Assembly: GCA_019722365.1 (NCBI GenBank)
Contig: JADFUC010002279.1
Coordinates: 27,990-91,989 of the forward strand
Direction: 5' to 3'
Length of the DNA stretch: 64,000 bases
Source of the DNA: Lithospermum erythrorhizon
Lineage: Eukaryota > Streptophyta > Magnoliopsida > Boraginales > Boraginaceae
The translations under genes were made by a program, and so were the position numbers. The notes beneath the pieces are model-generated. The model saw only the letters and a list, made by a program, of their open reading frames with translations, did no database searches and had not been told where the DNA came from. Position 1 is the first letter of the stretch, and each line of letters opens with the position of its first letter. Positions 21,307 to 32,275 of the stretch are shown here, one piece after another.

Positions 21307-22700
21307 TGATTTTGAGTATCGGGCGTATGTTTGATTATTTTGTTGTGCATTGTGGTTATGTGCTGTGTGTGTTTTCTTTTTGAGTTGTGTTGGTTGAGTC
21401 TTTTCTTGGAAGTGCGTCTTTCTTTCATTTTTCATAGGCTGAGGATGCCACCGGTAGACGGGTAGGGTGACCCGTGCCCACGAGGAGTGCCAGCGATAGA
21501 CGAGGATCTTTGGAGGTAAGTGAGGTGGTAGACAGCGAGTAGAGTTGTGGGCGAGGCGAGCTTGATGTGGAGCAGGCAGGTTCCGGTGTACATCCTGATC
21601 CCCCAGTTGATCCTGTTGTTGGGGATGAGTTACATGTTGGAGAGGACCTGGTACATGCACAGATAGCAGCCCAGCAGGAGGTTGAGTTCCAGAGTAAGCT
21701 CTTCGACCGTTTCCTGAAGAGATCCCTGAAGTTCTTTGGAGTAGGTACTCGGGTGGGCGATCGAGTTTGTAGAGACTTGGACACCCGTGGCCGAGCCGAT
21801 GAGCATTGAGGTGAGCGAGGTCGGGAGTTCGGCCTACGGACTTCACGAGTGCCGAGGTTGGTGGTGGGGTAATCTCATTTATCTACAGCTGGCAGAGAGG
21901 ATCCGGTGTCTTGGGCATTTGTGCCGTTGTTGAGTGTGCTTGAGTACCCGTATAGCCACCATGAGAGGACCTAGTCGATGACTCGGGTGGCGATCGGTTG
22001 ATAGTCGAGAGAGGCGATTTAGTGATTTAGGTCGCGCCAACAGTATTACACCCGACCGAGGGCGGTGCCCAGATTCGTGGCCGAGGATGAGATGGGAGAT
22101 CGCACGGTATTATTGTTGACTTCACCAGTTTTCATGAGTTGAGGAATCTTTGCTTGAAGGTTGAGATGGAAGTTAGTGAGCTGGCCAGCGGAAGGGCAAG
22201 AGGCGACGGGGAGATAGTTGGTCCCGGCCGGACTCGTCCGGGTGTGACGTTCGGTGCACCCGGTAGTTCGTCCACCCAGAAGTTATTCGGCGGCTTCTTA
22301 CACCACACGGCACTACGGAAGATCGGGTGGGTCCCGAGTACTTGGAGTTCCAGTGAGGTTAGCGGTTTCCGTGTGGTCGGGCTGGTCACGTGATATGGGA
22401 TTTCCGGAGAGAGAGAGAGGATCTATTTCCGTTGTCGGCACGGGCGTGCTTTGCGAGCTTGTCCTGCGTCGTGGGGAGTGGGAGGTGCTGAGTACTTCTT
22501 CCTAGAATGATGCCGAGGAGGTGGGTATCGAGGCGGCGAGGGGGTGGGCCTTTGGAGCCACGGAGGGTCGAGTCGTGGAGTTGGAGGCTCTCGGGGAGGC
22601 ATGACGGGTAGCGGCAGTGGTCTTTGGTAGAGGCCAAATGAATGCGAGTTACTCGAGGCGAATACTCCTAGGATGTGTGGGTACCTTGTTGTTATGTAAT
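21307..22700 (+). pseudogene. gag: Gypsy gag
   Basis: Begins near 21,449 with MPPVD-like text after the primer region (a clear primer site is not readable). The frame 21,567-21,809 is acidic/Gln-rich, then QEVEFQSKLFDRFLKRSLKFFG, in the place where gypsy gag proteins move from the N-terminal segment into the retrotransposon gag domain (..F.K..PP.F.G). Near 22,010-22,075 EQYYTR..VPRF is a weak echo of the FF..YFP block. The zinc knuckle is not readable. Assignment rests partly on position between the 5' LTR and the protease. Confidence 0.55.
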
Positions 22701-22739
22701 CTTTTGAAACTAGGTACTTTTTGATTACGGGCTACTCGT

Positions 22740-23180
22740 TCTTTTTATTTCCCGAGTTTTCTTCGATGTTTTACCATGTCGAGAGTCGCACTTGTTCCCT
22801 TGTATTATGACACCGGTAAAGGGAGGTCGGTTGAGGAATTGGGCTCTGTATGTAAGAGATTGTCACTTGTTGTGAATAATCGATTGTTGGTTATTGGATC
22901 TCGCTTCCATTTTGAGCTATTAGATTTTGATCTTATCTTGGTATGGAATTTGGTTGGGAGACATCGCCAAGATTGATTGCCGTAAGGAGTTTTATTGTTG
23001 TGAGTCGGGAGTAGGCCGGATATTACGTTTTAGGGAGATAGGAAGATTACTGCCATCGATTTTGTTCGGCGCTTGAGGTCGAGTTGATGTAGAAGGTTGT
23101 CTTTGAGTATCCCAGGAATTGTGGTCGGCACGGAGAGAGGAGAAACGGTTAGAGGATATGCGAATGGTGGTAAATTGTGT
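22740..23180 (+). pseudogene. pol: Gypsy protease end and linker
   Basis: The frame 22,776-22,976 ends FELLDFDLILVWNLVGRHRQD, matching the DFD.ILGMDWL..HR.. block that closes the aspartic protease of Tekay-type elements. The upstream text (VALVPLYYDTGKGRSVEELGSV) is scrambled and the catalytic DTGAS triad is not seen, although YDTGKG may be a trace of it. The protease would cut the gag-pol polyprotein. It is followed by the linker leading to reverse transcriptase. Confidence 0.65.
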
Positions 23181-23985
23181 CGATGTTTTTAGGGAGGTTG
23201 CCGGGTTACCGCTGAGAGAGAAGTGGGTTGTGATTGAAGTAGTTTCGGAGTCTGCGCGTTTCTATTGCGGTGTATAGAATGGCTCCGGCCCGAGTTGAAA
23301 GAGTTGAAGACTTCGATTACGAGGGTAGCGATAAGGGGTTCATCGGACAGTATTTCTCCGTGGGAGTGCGCGGTTACATTTGTGAAAAGAAGGTGAGTAC
23401 GTTGAAGTTGTAAATCGATTCTGAGGCCGGTTAAAATAAAGTGACTACTCGGGAGCCGTTATCGGTTCTTGGGGATAGATGATTTATTTGACCGGTGACG
23501 GATGCGAGTGTTTCCAAGGTGATTTGAGATCGGTTATCGCGGTTGAGGATCAAGAGAGAGTGACATTCAATCATTTTGATCGAGGGGATGGGCCTTATGA
23601 GTTTATCTTTAATGCCGTTTGGGTTGAGTGTCTGCGCGGCGTCGTTCATGGATTTGATGGGCTTAGGGTGTTTTAGGAGTTCTGGATAAGTTAAAACGGT
23701 GTGTTCATTGATGATATTTTGATCTCTTTCAGTGACGAGGAGGCCGCGAGACACTTGCGGGTTATGTTGTTGGAGACATTGGGGCCGAGCGCGGTGCCAT
23801 GCAGTTTAGTAAATGTAGTGCAGTTTGGAGAAGGTATAGTTCTTGGGCCATGTCGGGTGATGGTATTGTGGACCCTCGGAAAGTGGAGGTTGTGAATAAT
23901 TGGGCGAGTGTGACCCGAGGTGAGGAGTTTCTTGGGTTTGGTATTACAGGAGGTTTTATCGAGGCTTACCGTTGATATTCTCGGG
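23181..23985 (+). pseudogene. pol: Gypsy reverse transcriptase
   Basis: Blocks in order: GLPLREK at about 23,200-23,222 (from the LPGLPP.R.VEF start), DKGFI..YFSVGVRGYI at about 23,330-23,375 (from L.KGFIRPS.SPWGAPV), YEFIFNAVWV in the place of YEF.VMPFGL, MDLMGL near 23,650-23,665, and the catalytic box reading FIDDIL at 23,704-23,721. EEAARHLRVMLLETL follows, then DPRKVEVVNNW at about 23,870-23,902. FIDD is the usual gypsy form of YxDD. The palm is recognisable, but every block sits in a different frame from the next. Confidence 0.83.
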
Positions 23986-24640
23986 CTTTCGATGACTAGA
24001 TTGACCGAAGGGTGTTCACTGTTTGGGATGAGATTGTGAGATGTTCGAGGAGTTGAAGGCGAAGTTGACTCTTGGACGGTTTAGCTCTACCGTCAGGGTT
24101 TGGCGGTTCGTGATCTGCGGCGATGCGTCGCGCGAGGTTGGGTTGTGTATTGATGCGAGGAATGGAAGTGATTGCTTATGCTTCTCGGCGGCTGTGAAGG
24201 ACCATGAGGAGGAATTACCCGACCCATGATCTTGAGTTGGCAGCGATTGTTTTTGCGTTGAAGCTGTGGAGGCATTACTTGTATGGGGTTGGATGCGGAA
24301 TTTTCTTACGTCAACAAAGTTTGAGAAATTGCACACCAGCAGAGACTTGGTGAGGCGGAGGAGATGGATGAAGTTTATCGTGAACTCGTGTGACTATCAG
24401 TATCGCGGGGGAAGGCGAATGTGGTAGGTCTTTCTTGGTCGGAAGGGGTGAGAACCAGGGAATGGCTTGGAGTTGATGCGGGGTTGGTAGGAGTAGTGCG
24501 TTGTTGGCTCGTATGAGGTGGGCACATGTCTTTGATCGAGATGGAGCCGGGGAAAAGGTGAGAAATTACAGAATATCATTCGAGAGAGGTGAAGAGTGGA
24601 GGTAGATCGGTTAGTGGTTGATGATAGTGGTGTGTGAGAG
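23986..24640 (+). pseudogene. pol: Gypsy RNase H
   Basis: VWDE..RCFEELKAKLTLG at about 24,024-24,080 is the RT/RNase H boundary block (F.W...E..F..LK..L). CGDASREVGLCIDARNG at about 24,116-24,165 echoes the CDAS..GLG.VL start with its first Asp. [21 protein letters not shown] (about 24,227-24,290, after a frame change) carries the catalytic Glu. RRWMKFIVNSCDYQY.. and KANVV follow at about 24,360-24,425. Well preserved relative to the rest of the element. Confidence 0.85.
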
Positions 24641-25425
24641 GATGAATGGTAGGTTGGTTGTGCTAGTATTGCAGCATTTGAAGAGGAAATTCTTGATGAG
24701 ACTTCATATTAACAAGCACATAGCGTGTGCCGGGTAGCAAAGATGTGCTCCGAGTTGGCAGGTTGTTATTGAGTAGTGCAGGATGAAGAGATTGCGAGTT
24801 TGTGGGGAGGTGTTTGGTTTTCGGTGAAGATTGAGCATAGACACCTGCGGGTTTTGTTCTCGGCCACTTCCGATTACGAATGGACGTGGAAGAAACATCC
24901 TTGTGGATTTACTTATTTGGACTTCTAGATAAATCGAGGCGGAATGATAGGATTTGGGTAATGGAGTAAAGATGAATTAAAGTACTCCTTTCTACCTGTG
25001 CATCGTAGATGGACGAGAGAGGCTAGCGAGGAGATATGTTGTCGAATTGTGAGGCGTATGGGGTTTCGGTGTGGGTATCTCGGCGTGATGCGAGTTCTTC
25101 GAGATTTTGGAGGGTTTCAGGCGTTGTGGACGGCCGGAGTTGAGTTGGTATCTTTCCGTCCCAGGCCAGATGGGCAATCAATGAGGACGATCCAGACTTT
25201 GGAGGATGTCGTCGGCGTGTATCTTGAGTTTTACCGGGGAGTTGGGATGATGAGTTGCCTAAGATGGAGTTCGAGTATAATAATAGTTTCCATGCTAATG
25301 GGACCATTTGAGGCGTTGTATGGGCGAGTGTCGGACTCGGTTGTTGGAATGAAGTGGGGAGAGAGGAAAGTTTATGGTTCGAGTTGAGTGGAAGATCGGT
25401 GGAGAGGATCAGAGTTGATGCAGCG
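24641..25425 (+). pseudogene. pol: Gypsy integrase
   Basis: The zinc-binding N-terminus is only hinted at near 24,690-24,800. SVKIEHRHLRVL then EWTWKKHP.GF at about 24,820-24,910 corresponds to VK.EHQ.P.GLLQPL..PEWKWE.I.MDF, the start of the catalytic core. Near 25,175-25,320 RTIQTLEDVV, SYNNS-like text and MGPFEALYGR are the conserved QTLED.LRAC, Y N.S.H.S.GM.PFEALYGR blocks after the catalytic Glu. The first and second catalytic Asp regions are only partly readable. The integrase inserts element cDNA into chromatin. Confidence 0.82.
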
Positions 25426-25984
25426 ACATCGATAGCGCACAAGGCGGGGTAGAAGAAATATGTTGATAAATGCTTGAATTGGACTTGTCTTTGAAGTTGG
25501 AGATCGAGTGTTTGAGGATATCTCCATGAAGGAGAATTTGGGCCGAAGAAGTTAGGAGTCCCGTTATATCGGACCGTTTGAGATTTTTGGCGAGTGGGAT
25601 CAAGTAGCTTGTCGTTTAGCGTTGCCTGGAGTTGGATAGGATTCGCAATGTATTCCGTGTGTCTTTTGAAAGTATATCGGGATGAATCTCGCATTCTTAG
25701 CTCGGTACCGGTGGAACTTGAGGAGGATCTCACCTTTGAGGGAGAAGCTGAAGATTAACTTTGGCCAGGAAGGAAGATGTGAGAAACAAATTGGTGGCCT
25801 TGGTGAAAATCTTGTGGAGGAATCAGCGTAGAGAGCTGGGAGCGAAGATGATATGAGGAGGCGGGTGCCACGACTTTCGTAGGAGTAGTTGTGTCATGGT
25901 TGTATGTTTTAAGTATTGTATGACTTCGAGTTTCATTCAGTGGTTCTTCCGTGGTTGTTGAGTTGAGAAATTTCGAGGGCGAAA
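25426..25984 (+). pseudogene. pol: Gypsy integrase C-terminus with chromodomain-like segment
   Basis: VGDRVFEDIS..EGEFGPK-like text near 25,500-25,550 fits the VGD.VFLKVSP integrase C-terminal block. SVPVELEEDLTFE near 25,700-25,738 is the linker that precedes the chromodomain. VRNKLVALVKILWRNQRRE near 25,769-25,830 and RRRVPRL near 25,858-25,880 match the RN...P.VKVLW.N...EEATWE.E.....YP.LF chromodomain-type end of Tekay elements, which targets histone marks in related chromoviruses. The aromatic cage cannot be judged. Confidence 0.75.
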
Positions 25985-26004
25985 TTTTTATTAGGTGGGT
26001 AGAT
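25985..26004 (+). promoter_or_regulatory. Polypurine tract region of the gypsy element
   Basis: gaaatttttattaggtgggt followed by agat directly before the 3' LTR start TGAAATAACCC. In Tekay elements the analogous junction is a G-rich run followed by TGTAA.ACCC. It serves as plus-strand primer and marks the LTR border. Confidence 0.6.
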
Positions 26005-28386
26005 TGAAATAACCCGTTCCGTATAAGTATTATTTTAATATTATTCGAGGGTAGAAATTAGATTCGGGTTCGAGTTGTGTTGTTAAACCGAGACGAGTTT
26101 TAAAACCGCAAATCAAACGAGACTTAAACTATCATAAATATCTCAGCCAGCTCACGTCATTATTCATCGTCATCAAAATCTCATGACCCTTTTTTTTTCC
26201 TTGGTTGGCGAACCCACTTATCGCCCTCCCCGGGTTGATTTTTTATTTTCTTGATGTAATCTTGTTGCCGATTCCTCCGTAATCTTGTTCTACGTCTAGC
26301 AGTTATCGAAAGGTATGATTTTTATGTTAGATCTAATAACTATTTTTGAGCTATAGTTGACTATCTTTGTAAGTTTGACTTTTGTTGACTTGAGTTGACT
26401 TTGAATTTGGGACTTTAGAATGGTAGAGATGTATCATCTAAGCTTGAATATTGTGGTTAGAAGTGATTGTAATCGATTTTTGGGGTTGAAATGTGTTGAA
26501 TGAGTTAGTTGACTTTTTCCCGAATCAACTTAATTTGTAAAAAGTATGTTATTGGATTTTAATATGGTTATTTTGGAGTATAAATTGTGACTTTTGTGTG
26601 GTTGGTAGAGATTATGTTAATATAAGTTGGGTAAAGTGAGTAGTATTTGGGGTTTTTGGAATTAAGATTGTTAATAATGGAAATATTAGTTTGGGAAAGT
26701 TGTTATTGGGTTGAATAGAAGTTGTTTAAAGTGTTAGTGTTTGAAGGAGGTGGAGGCCGATTGGGTTGGGGTTTGTGATGGTTAAAATTTTGTGGAATTT
26801 ATTAGTCGTTTAAATGCGCATAGTAATAATATGCTAGAGTTGTTAAGTTGATAACTATAATTGTTGTAAAGTTGGATAGTTAAAAACTAAAGAAAGCGAG
26901 GATATGATTGTAGTAAGTAGTAATTGGCATTTTCGGGTGTTTGTGATTGGAGCATGGAGGCGTGGAAGCGGCACTTGGATTAGCTAGACGAGACATTTAT
27001 GTTGTTAGCCAAGGTGAGTATTTATCTCACGGGTATAGATTAATTTACTTCTTCATGAATGTGTTGCATTTGTTGATGTTATGAGCATATTTATGTATGT
27101 ATCAATAGGTTGATTGTTGGTTATGTCTGGTTAGTTTGTGGTTTGCGCGTACTGCGATGCGAGTGTGTTGTGGTTGCGCTTTATGCAATGATGCGAGTGT
27201 GTTGGTTGCACTTGTACTGCGATGCGAGTGTATTATGGTTGCATGGCCTACGGGGCGAGTGTGTTGTGGTTGCGCATGCTGCGATGCGAGTGTGTTGTTT
27301 CCTTGTACTACGATGCGAGTGTGTGGTATTTCCAGCTTTTACTACGGTACAAGTGTGTTGTGTGTTTTTTACATAAATGTCTCGTTCACAGTGTCTTGAT
27401 CGGTATTGCCTTATACTTCGGTATGAGTGTCTTTGTATTAACCGTGCCTCGTTGCAGTGTGATGTATAAGCACGTAATAATAGAGGGGCATAAGTTTCTC
27501 CCTGAGGTTGAGGTTGATTATATGTAGCATTAGTTGTAGGAATCAGTTTTAGTTAGCAGGTTGATTGAGTTGTTTAGTATGGGGTAGATGGTACCGGCGT
27601 TCTTTGGTAGGAGTTAGAGAGTTGAATTGGTCTAGTTATTGGTCGTGGGTTTTACATTGTTGGTTGATAGAGTAGAGTTGTGGATTTGATTGGAGTATTG
27701 TATAATACATTTGCCAGGATAGCATAGTCTCGATGTTGGTTGTCTTTTATTAGAATGTGCATGTTAGTTGGGTGGGCCTATAATGACGGTATTGGTATAA
27801 CTTATATGATGGCATGATAACGAATTCACTGATATACTCCTTATTTGGGGTCTTGAATAGTATTGTATCTGCATCATCTTCATATCTTATACCAAATTAA
27901 TGATTTTATAATATACTTTCGTGAGAGTGAGTTAATTTTCCTCTTAAGACACGTATTTACTAAGCTCATATTTTGCCTATTCTTTTTTATAGGCGGCATT
28001 TTCATTGTGCAGATTTGTGGTGGTCTTTGAATTTTTCGAGCTTGTTCGGTGATGTGCCTTAGAGGCTTTGGGTGGCGGCGGGCCATCCTCACGGTCGTTG
28101 TTTTGGATTGTGAGTTTAATACGTATTGTTGTACTTTGGGATTTCGGTTGGTTGTTGTAGATATTTTTGTGCATCGTGTTTGTTGTATGTTGTTGTAGGG
28201 TGTGGTTGGGACATACCACGATGGATTATTTTCTTAAGCGCTCTTGTCCGTTGTATATTGTTTTATGGGTTTATTTGAGGGCAATTGGGTTTGTAAATTA
28301 GTCGTCCATCGACGTGGTGACTCACGGTGTGTCCCAGGATTTGGGCGATTCTAACCTCGGGCGACAGACACAGGCGAATCGTTACA
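26005..28386 (+). repeat. 3' LTR of the gypsy element
   Basis: About 2.38 kb from TGAAATAACCC to CGTTACA. The 5' third has repeated gttgact motifs (26,345-26,405), common in Tekay LTRs. A minisatellite lies at 27,140-27,440. The 3' 950 bp repeat the remaining 5' LTR. Blocks around 26,090 and 26,420-26,600 are among the clearest mirror matches with the right arm (37,125 and 36,730-36,900). Confidence 0.8.
27140..27440 (+). repeat. Minisatellite in the gypsy 3' LTR
   Basis: Seven to eight degenerate units of about 35-45 bp built on tgcgatgcgagtgtgttg, then tggttgcgc. Units become diverged downstream (tacggtacaagtgtgttg, cttcggtatgagtgtctt, gcctcgttgcagtgtgatg). The last unit lies at the start of the part shared with the 5' LTR. 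The long open frames here simply follow the repeat. Confidence 0.8.
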
Positions 28387-29289
28387 TATATACTATTGGA
28401 AATATGAAATTAAGTCTCACAAAAAGTACCGTTGAACATTTTAGATTGTACTGATAATTTACCCATTCAAATTATATATATATATACATATATATATTTT
28501 AGGATGGCGTATTGACATTAGGATTGCGATGAAACTGTTGAAAGTGCGCTCGTATGTTGCTCTTGTTAATTGGAGTCTAAGAGGTCACCTGAAATACTAA
28601 ACCCGAACTATATAATAAATGTATCATAAACTTCCGAGTATAAAGTGAAGCAGAGAAACATTCGGAGACTGGAAAAATCGAATCCCGACTATACTTTCGT
28701 CAAATACATTTGTGGGCGGTGGAATGATGAGGTTTTGAGATGATTTTCTGAACATTTGAAACTACAATTTGCTATTCAAATTTGTTTAAAACCAGCAGAA
28801 CTAAAACTAATGCTCATATTTAAAAGAAATCATCTGATACGTCACCAAAAACCCCGAAAATAATAGGCCAGATTTGGAAAGCAAGTTTTTCTTCCATGCT
28901 GTTCCCTAATTTATGCTTTAGCGTTCTAGTAAGCGTGCGGAAGAGTTATTAAATATCTTTGGTGTGGGCGATCTTAGAGATACTCGACTTGAGTATTTGT
29001 GAGCAATTGATTCCATTGCCTACTAATTTATTCGACCAAAAAGGTACACACTTGTAGCCAATTCTGTTTATTGTTTTTGTACAATCCGTAGCATTCTGGA
29101 ATTCGTATCCATTAAGTTTAGAACTTGATTATGCGTTTAAGAACATAATGGTGGTCTGGAGCTCGAGATTTCTGGATTGTACAATTAGCATAAATAATCA
29201 TGAAAAACATTTTTAGCGAATTATGGGTTGTTTTTGCTTGTTTAATTTATATTTTATAATTGTTTTGATTTCTTTAGATGAAGTATCTT
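28387..29289. other. AT-rich non-coding sequence
   Basis: No gene seen. It contains a ta-rich microsatellite at 28,468-28,500. The block agaactaaaactaatgctca at 28,797 is an anchor mirrored at about 35,066-35,085. It probably belongs to the internal region of the minus-strand copia element whose leader and LTR lie at 29,290-30,440, but I cannot show gag. Confidence 0.45.
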
Positions 29290-29735
29290 AATAAAATAAT
29301 TAAATATGATTAAAATTTTCTTTATTTTGGAAATCGCTTTTAATGTGAAAAGAAATACACCGATAATATTTACGATTTTTGATAATTTTAATTTTTGAAT
29401 TAATTTTTATATCGGTTTGTTGATTGAAGCTTGGTAAAAGCAGGTGATTATGTTCGATAGGTATGGGGACAAAAAATATTAAATCTTGCGGCACATCGGC
29501 CTTAGGCGGCGTGTGGGGGCGGCGTGCGGTGACATCAGCCGAGTGGTGGAGTTGACTCGTCAAACAACTGCTTCGTTGGCAGGCCGTTGACTTCGGGTCG
29601 AGCCGGTGACACGACCCGGCCTGACCCAACTCGACTTGGGCCGGTCGGTTTGAAGTTTCCGGCTTGCGTGGCGATTTGTTGGTGTTTCTAGCGGCCATAA
29701 ATAACTGTTGCTTGGCTGTACTATTTGGATATAAA
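29290..29735 (-). other. Copia leader-like region, minus strand
   Basis: A GC-rich patch (29,490-29,660) is followed on the minus strand by an AT-rich run (29,480-29,290). The minus frame 29,300-29,698 is open for 132 codons but low in complexity and matches nothing. The arrangement is that of the primer-site-to-gag leader of plant copia elements. A primer site next to 29,700-29,740 is not clear. Confidence 0.35.
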
Positions 29736-30440
29736 TATTTATGATATTTGATTTGTATACTTGGAAACTTAATTAAATAGACAAAAAATGTATTGTCCGT
29801 TCTTTGGAATAAACAATGAAATACTTGTGAGAATATTGTGATGAAGACACGAGCATCTGGCAGAATACTGCAAGGCTGTCATGACGGCTGAAGTCCATCC
29901 AGGAGGTTTTCTTTAGAAACATTTTAAAATATTGAACTATAATCGAGGTTGGGCAGAAAAAATTCCAAGCGAAATTCTTCCACCTACTTACTCGACCAAA
30001 ACAAGAAGAGAGGGAGAGAGAGCTTTTGTTTTTCACAAAAATGACTATCAAAAAGTGAATGAACAATTTTTTTCATGAAAGAGTGTCCTATTTATATGCA
30101 CTTAGACCCTAAATTTTAGTCATCCAATATAACTAAAATATTGGGTTTTAAGCAAAATGCCACCTCCTCTGAATCCCTTTTGGTGGGCTAAAAGCAATCC
30201 CGTAGGACAGTGCAGTTCTAGAATTGTAGCTTTTAGAACAATTTTGGAATTGCCATCTCCTCTGACTCCTTTTGGTCGGCTATATTGGTAGAAAAGTGTT
30301 CTAGAATTTTTCTGATTCTTATTCTTTAAAATAAGGGCACATATAAAAAGCTAAGAAGAATATTCAAATAATGATTCTACAAAAAGAAAATTTCGGAGAA
30401 GCTTGTACCGTAATAATTCGAACATTCCATTTTAAACCCC
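29736..30440 (-). repeat. Copia LTR-like region, minus strand
   Basis: Reading on the minus strand: a transcription-zone-like stretch with taaaatttagggtctaagtg and tatttatatgc-type sequence near 30,090-30,115, then purine/pyrimidine leader text (ctctctccctctc at about 30,007-30,020). The layout resembles the LTR at 13,925-15,230 (taaaatttaggtc near 14,305) without clear full-length similarity. The pair gcca(c/t)ctcctctga..ccttttggt at 30,158 and 30,250 is a 90-bp internal direct repeat. Borders are uncertain. Confidence 0.35.
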
Positions 30441-32129
30441 TGAAAGTTATAATTAAATTATGACTCGCTTTCGTTGTAAGTGTCTGACCTCTTAGACTCG
30501 ATTGACAAAGACATGTACTAAATAATGTTAGCAGAACATTATATATTAATTACATTGATTATGAAGGACGATAGCCATCGTAACCCCAATGTCGTCTAAG
30601 GTATCCTAATAGGAACATTACTACATAATCGAGCGTATATTCGACTTAAGCTTAAATGAGTAAATCGGTTGTGCAATCGAATTCTTCAGCTGACACTATT
30701 TCAAAATATCTCACATTTCAACAGCGGTGCCGTGGATGACACGTGTCACGCAGCGTGGCGACCACGCCATGTCGGTGATGTGGTTGCCGGCCGCATGTCC
30801 GCGTGCCGTACCCACGTCGATGACACGTCCGGCAGGCACAATGGGATTGGCTTATGGTTTGGATAATTTGGGTGGGCGTCCGAGTCCTGATCCCGATGTA
30901 TGGATTACGTTGGGTTGGGAGGTGGACACCTTTGTTGGGTGGCAGTTTTTGAGGCGCTATTTGGTCCGTTTGATTTATTAAATGGATCAATTGAGTTTTG
31001 GTTTGATCCAAACTCAATTCTTGATGGATTTTTACCAAAATTAATTTATTGGACATCAATTGAATTGAATTAATTTAATTTCTTTATGAGAATTAATTTA
31101 ATCAATTATTCTAATCACATTAAAATTAGTTCTAATTAGATTAGATTAAACGTTAATTGTTTCTTAGAATCAATTAAAGCTAATGGACTTGGGCCAATTA
31201 AATTCTAATTCGATTAGAGTTTTAATCATAATATTTTGAATTTGATTTAGTAGGTTTGAGACCTAAACTTATTAGATAATTGGAGTTTTAAATATAACAT
31301 AACTTAGGATTAATAATCATGAGTGTAAAACAAGTATTTTTGGATAATTTCATTTCATTTCATGATTGTTAACGACATGTAATATGTGTCTTATTGCTTA
31401 AATCCGTACCATGTATGTTTAAATATAATATTGATTATTTATCGTGCATAATATAATATGATATATTTGATAGTTAGTAGGTATTGTGATATAATATCAT
31501 ATTATATAGATATTATGACATATAAATATTATTTTACTTAAAGAATGTTTAGTCTTGTATTTATAGAAATACATTAAAACTTGAGATAACTAATCGTAAT
31601 AATTAATTATTAAATATTAATCCCACCTCGAGGATAGGTCAATAGGAAAAAATAGTTTTGTGAAACTAAAAGTATAGTTTAGAAATATTACCAACTAATA
31701 ATTATATCCCAATTTCCAATAAAGTGTTGTATTTCATAAGACTCGTGGGTGTATTCTTTTAAGCTTGTTTGATCGATACTATAACGACCGCCTAGGTGAA
31801 ATTTTTTGAGTTAGGCAGATAAATCGCTTGAATAATCATAGTCTGCTTGATGGATACTTGATAAAAAATGACTTCATTTAACATGATAAATAAAAACATT
31901 ACAACTTGTCCGTGAATGAACTAGCTTGACACTACAACTTAGCGATAGTAATAATATATCTGACATCAACCAGCGGGTTTACAACTCGAGACAACAATAG
32001 TATTAGAGTACAACATAAATCTCCAAGAAGATAAAAGTATATTGTTGAGTCTTCCCGTACCATCGCCACACCTCCGCAGTGCGCAGCTGCTGGAATCGTG
32101 CATCTTGGTCGTCCCTTGTGACTTTAGGC
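30441..32129. other. AT-rich non-coding sequence with a GC-rich island
   Basis: No gene. A GC-rich island at 30,720-30,910 contains gatgacacgtgtcacgc, with the perfect palindrome gacacgtgtc, and a partial second copy, gatgacacgtccggc. It is followed by very AT-rich DNA (31,000-31,720) with many aattaattt motifs. This resembles a plus-strand copia leader and LTR, but no primer site or second LTR is visible. Confidence 0.4.
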
Positions 32130-32275
32130 ATATAAAATGCCCGCCCATAGAGACTAGAGTCATTTATGAAGGCCGTGAATACAATATCATAGAAGTTAAC
32201 CCGTCATTCATACAAGCGAGGATAATTCAAGTCACACATTTAAAGGAGCTATACACCTCCAAAGGGTTATATTTT
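32130..32275. repeat. Centre of the palindrome
   Basis: The arms converge here with at most a few tens of bases between them. The motif gcatataaaat at about 32,129 is mirrored by attttatatgc at about 32,271. The sequence between (gagtcatttatgaagg.. against ..ccttt/aaatgtgtgac) still aligns imperfectly almost to the midpoint near 32,200. There is no loop, gene or mobile-element end at the centre that would explain a biological inversion breakpoint. Confidence 0.8.

Larger units (their letters stand above)
20205..28386 (+). mobile_element. Ty3/gypsy chromovirus, Tekay-like, with truncated 5' LTR
   Basis: About 8.2 kb. It has a partial 5' LTR, gag, protease, reverse transcriptase, RNase H, integrase and a chromodomain-like C-terminus in gypsy order, a polypurine tract and a full 3' LTR of about 2.38 kb. 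Long LTRs, the C-terminal chromodomain-type segment and the 3' junction (aaatttttattaggtgggta) point to the Tekay/Del chromovirus clade, which tends to settle in heterochromatin. All frames are broken. A SINE lies in the 5' LTR only. Confidence 0.85.
1..32200 (+). repeat. Left arm of a giant inverted repeat
   Basis: This is the better-preserved arm of a near-spacerless palindrome centred near 32,200. Reading outward from the centre, its landmarks recur in reverse complement and in the same order in the right arm. Pairs I matched by eye include 31,865/32,550, 30,740/33,590, 29,990/34,160, 28,800/35,075, 28,100/35,645, 26,550/36,770, 26,090/37,125, 21,110/40,640, 17,050/43,850, 15,145/45,205, 14,045/46,080, 12,240/47,450, 11,850/47,790, 9,760/49,310, 2,405/54,880 and 900/55,960. 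Protein domains of several transposable elements are readable here but not in the partner arm. No alignment was run, so identity figures are not given. Confidence 0.9.

Noticed and set aside
21268..21846. 192-codon minus-strand ORF
   Set aside because: Antisense to the 5' LTR end and gag of the gypsy element. Composition is biased and there is no family resemblance.
25023..25733. 236-codon minus-strand ORF
   Set aside because: Antisense shadow of the gypsy integrase, whose QTLED and PFEALYGR blocks read clearly on the plus strand.
27110..27527. Cysteine-rich repeat protein from the 88-101-codon plus-strand frames
   Set aside because: All three overlapping frames simply translate the LTR minisatellite. 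Two frames give Cys/Val-rich products for the same reason.
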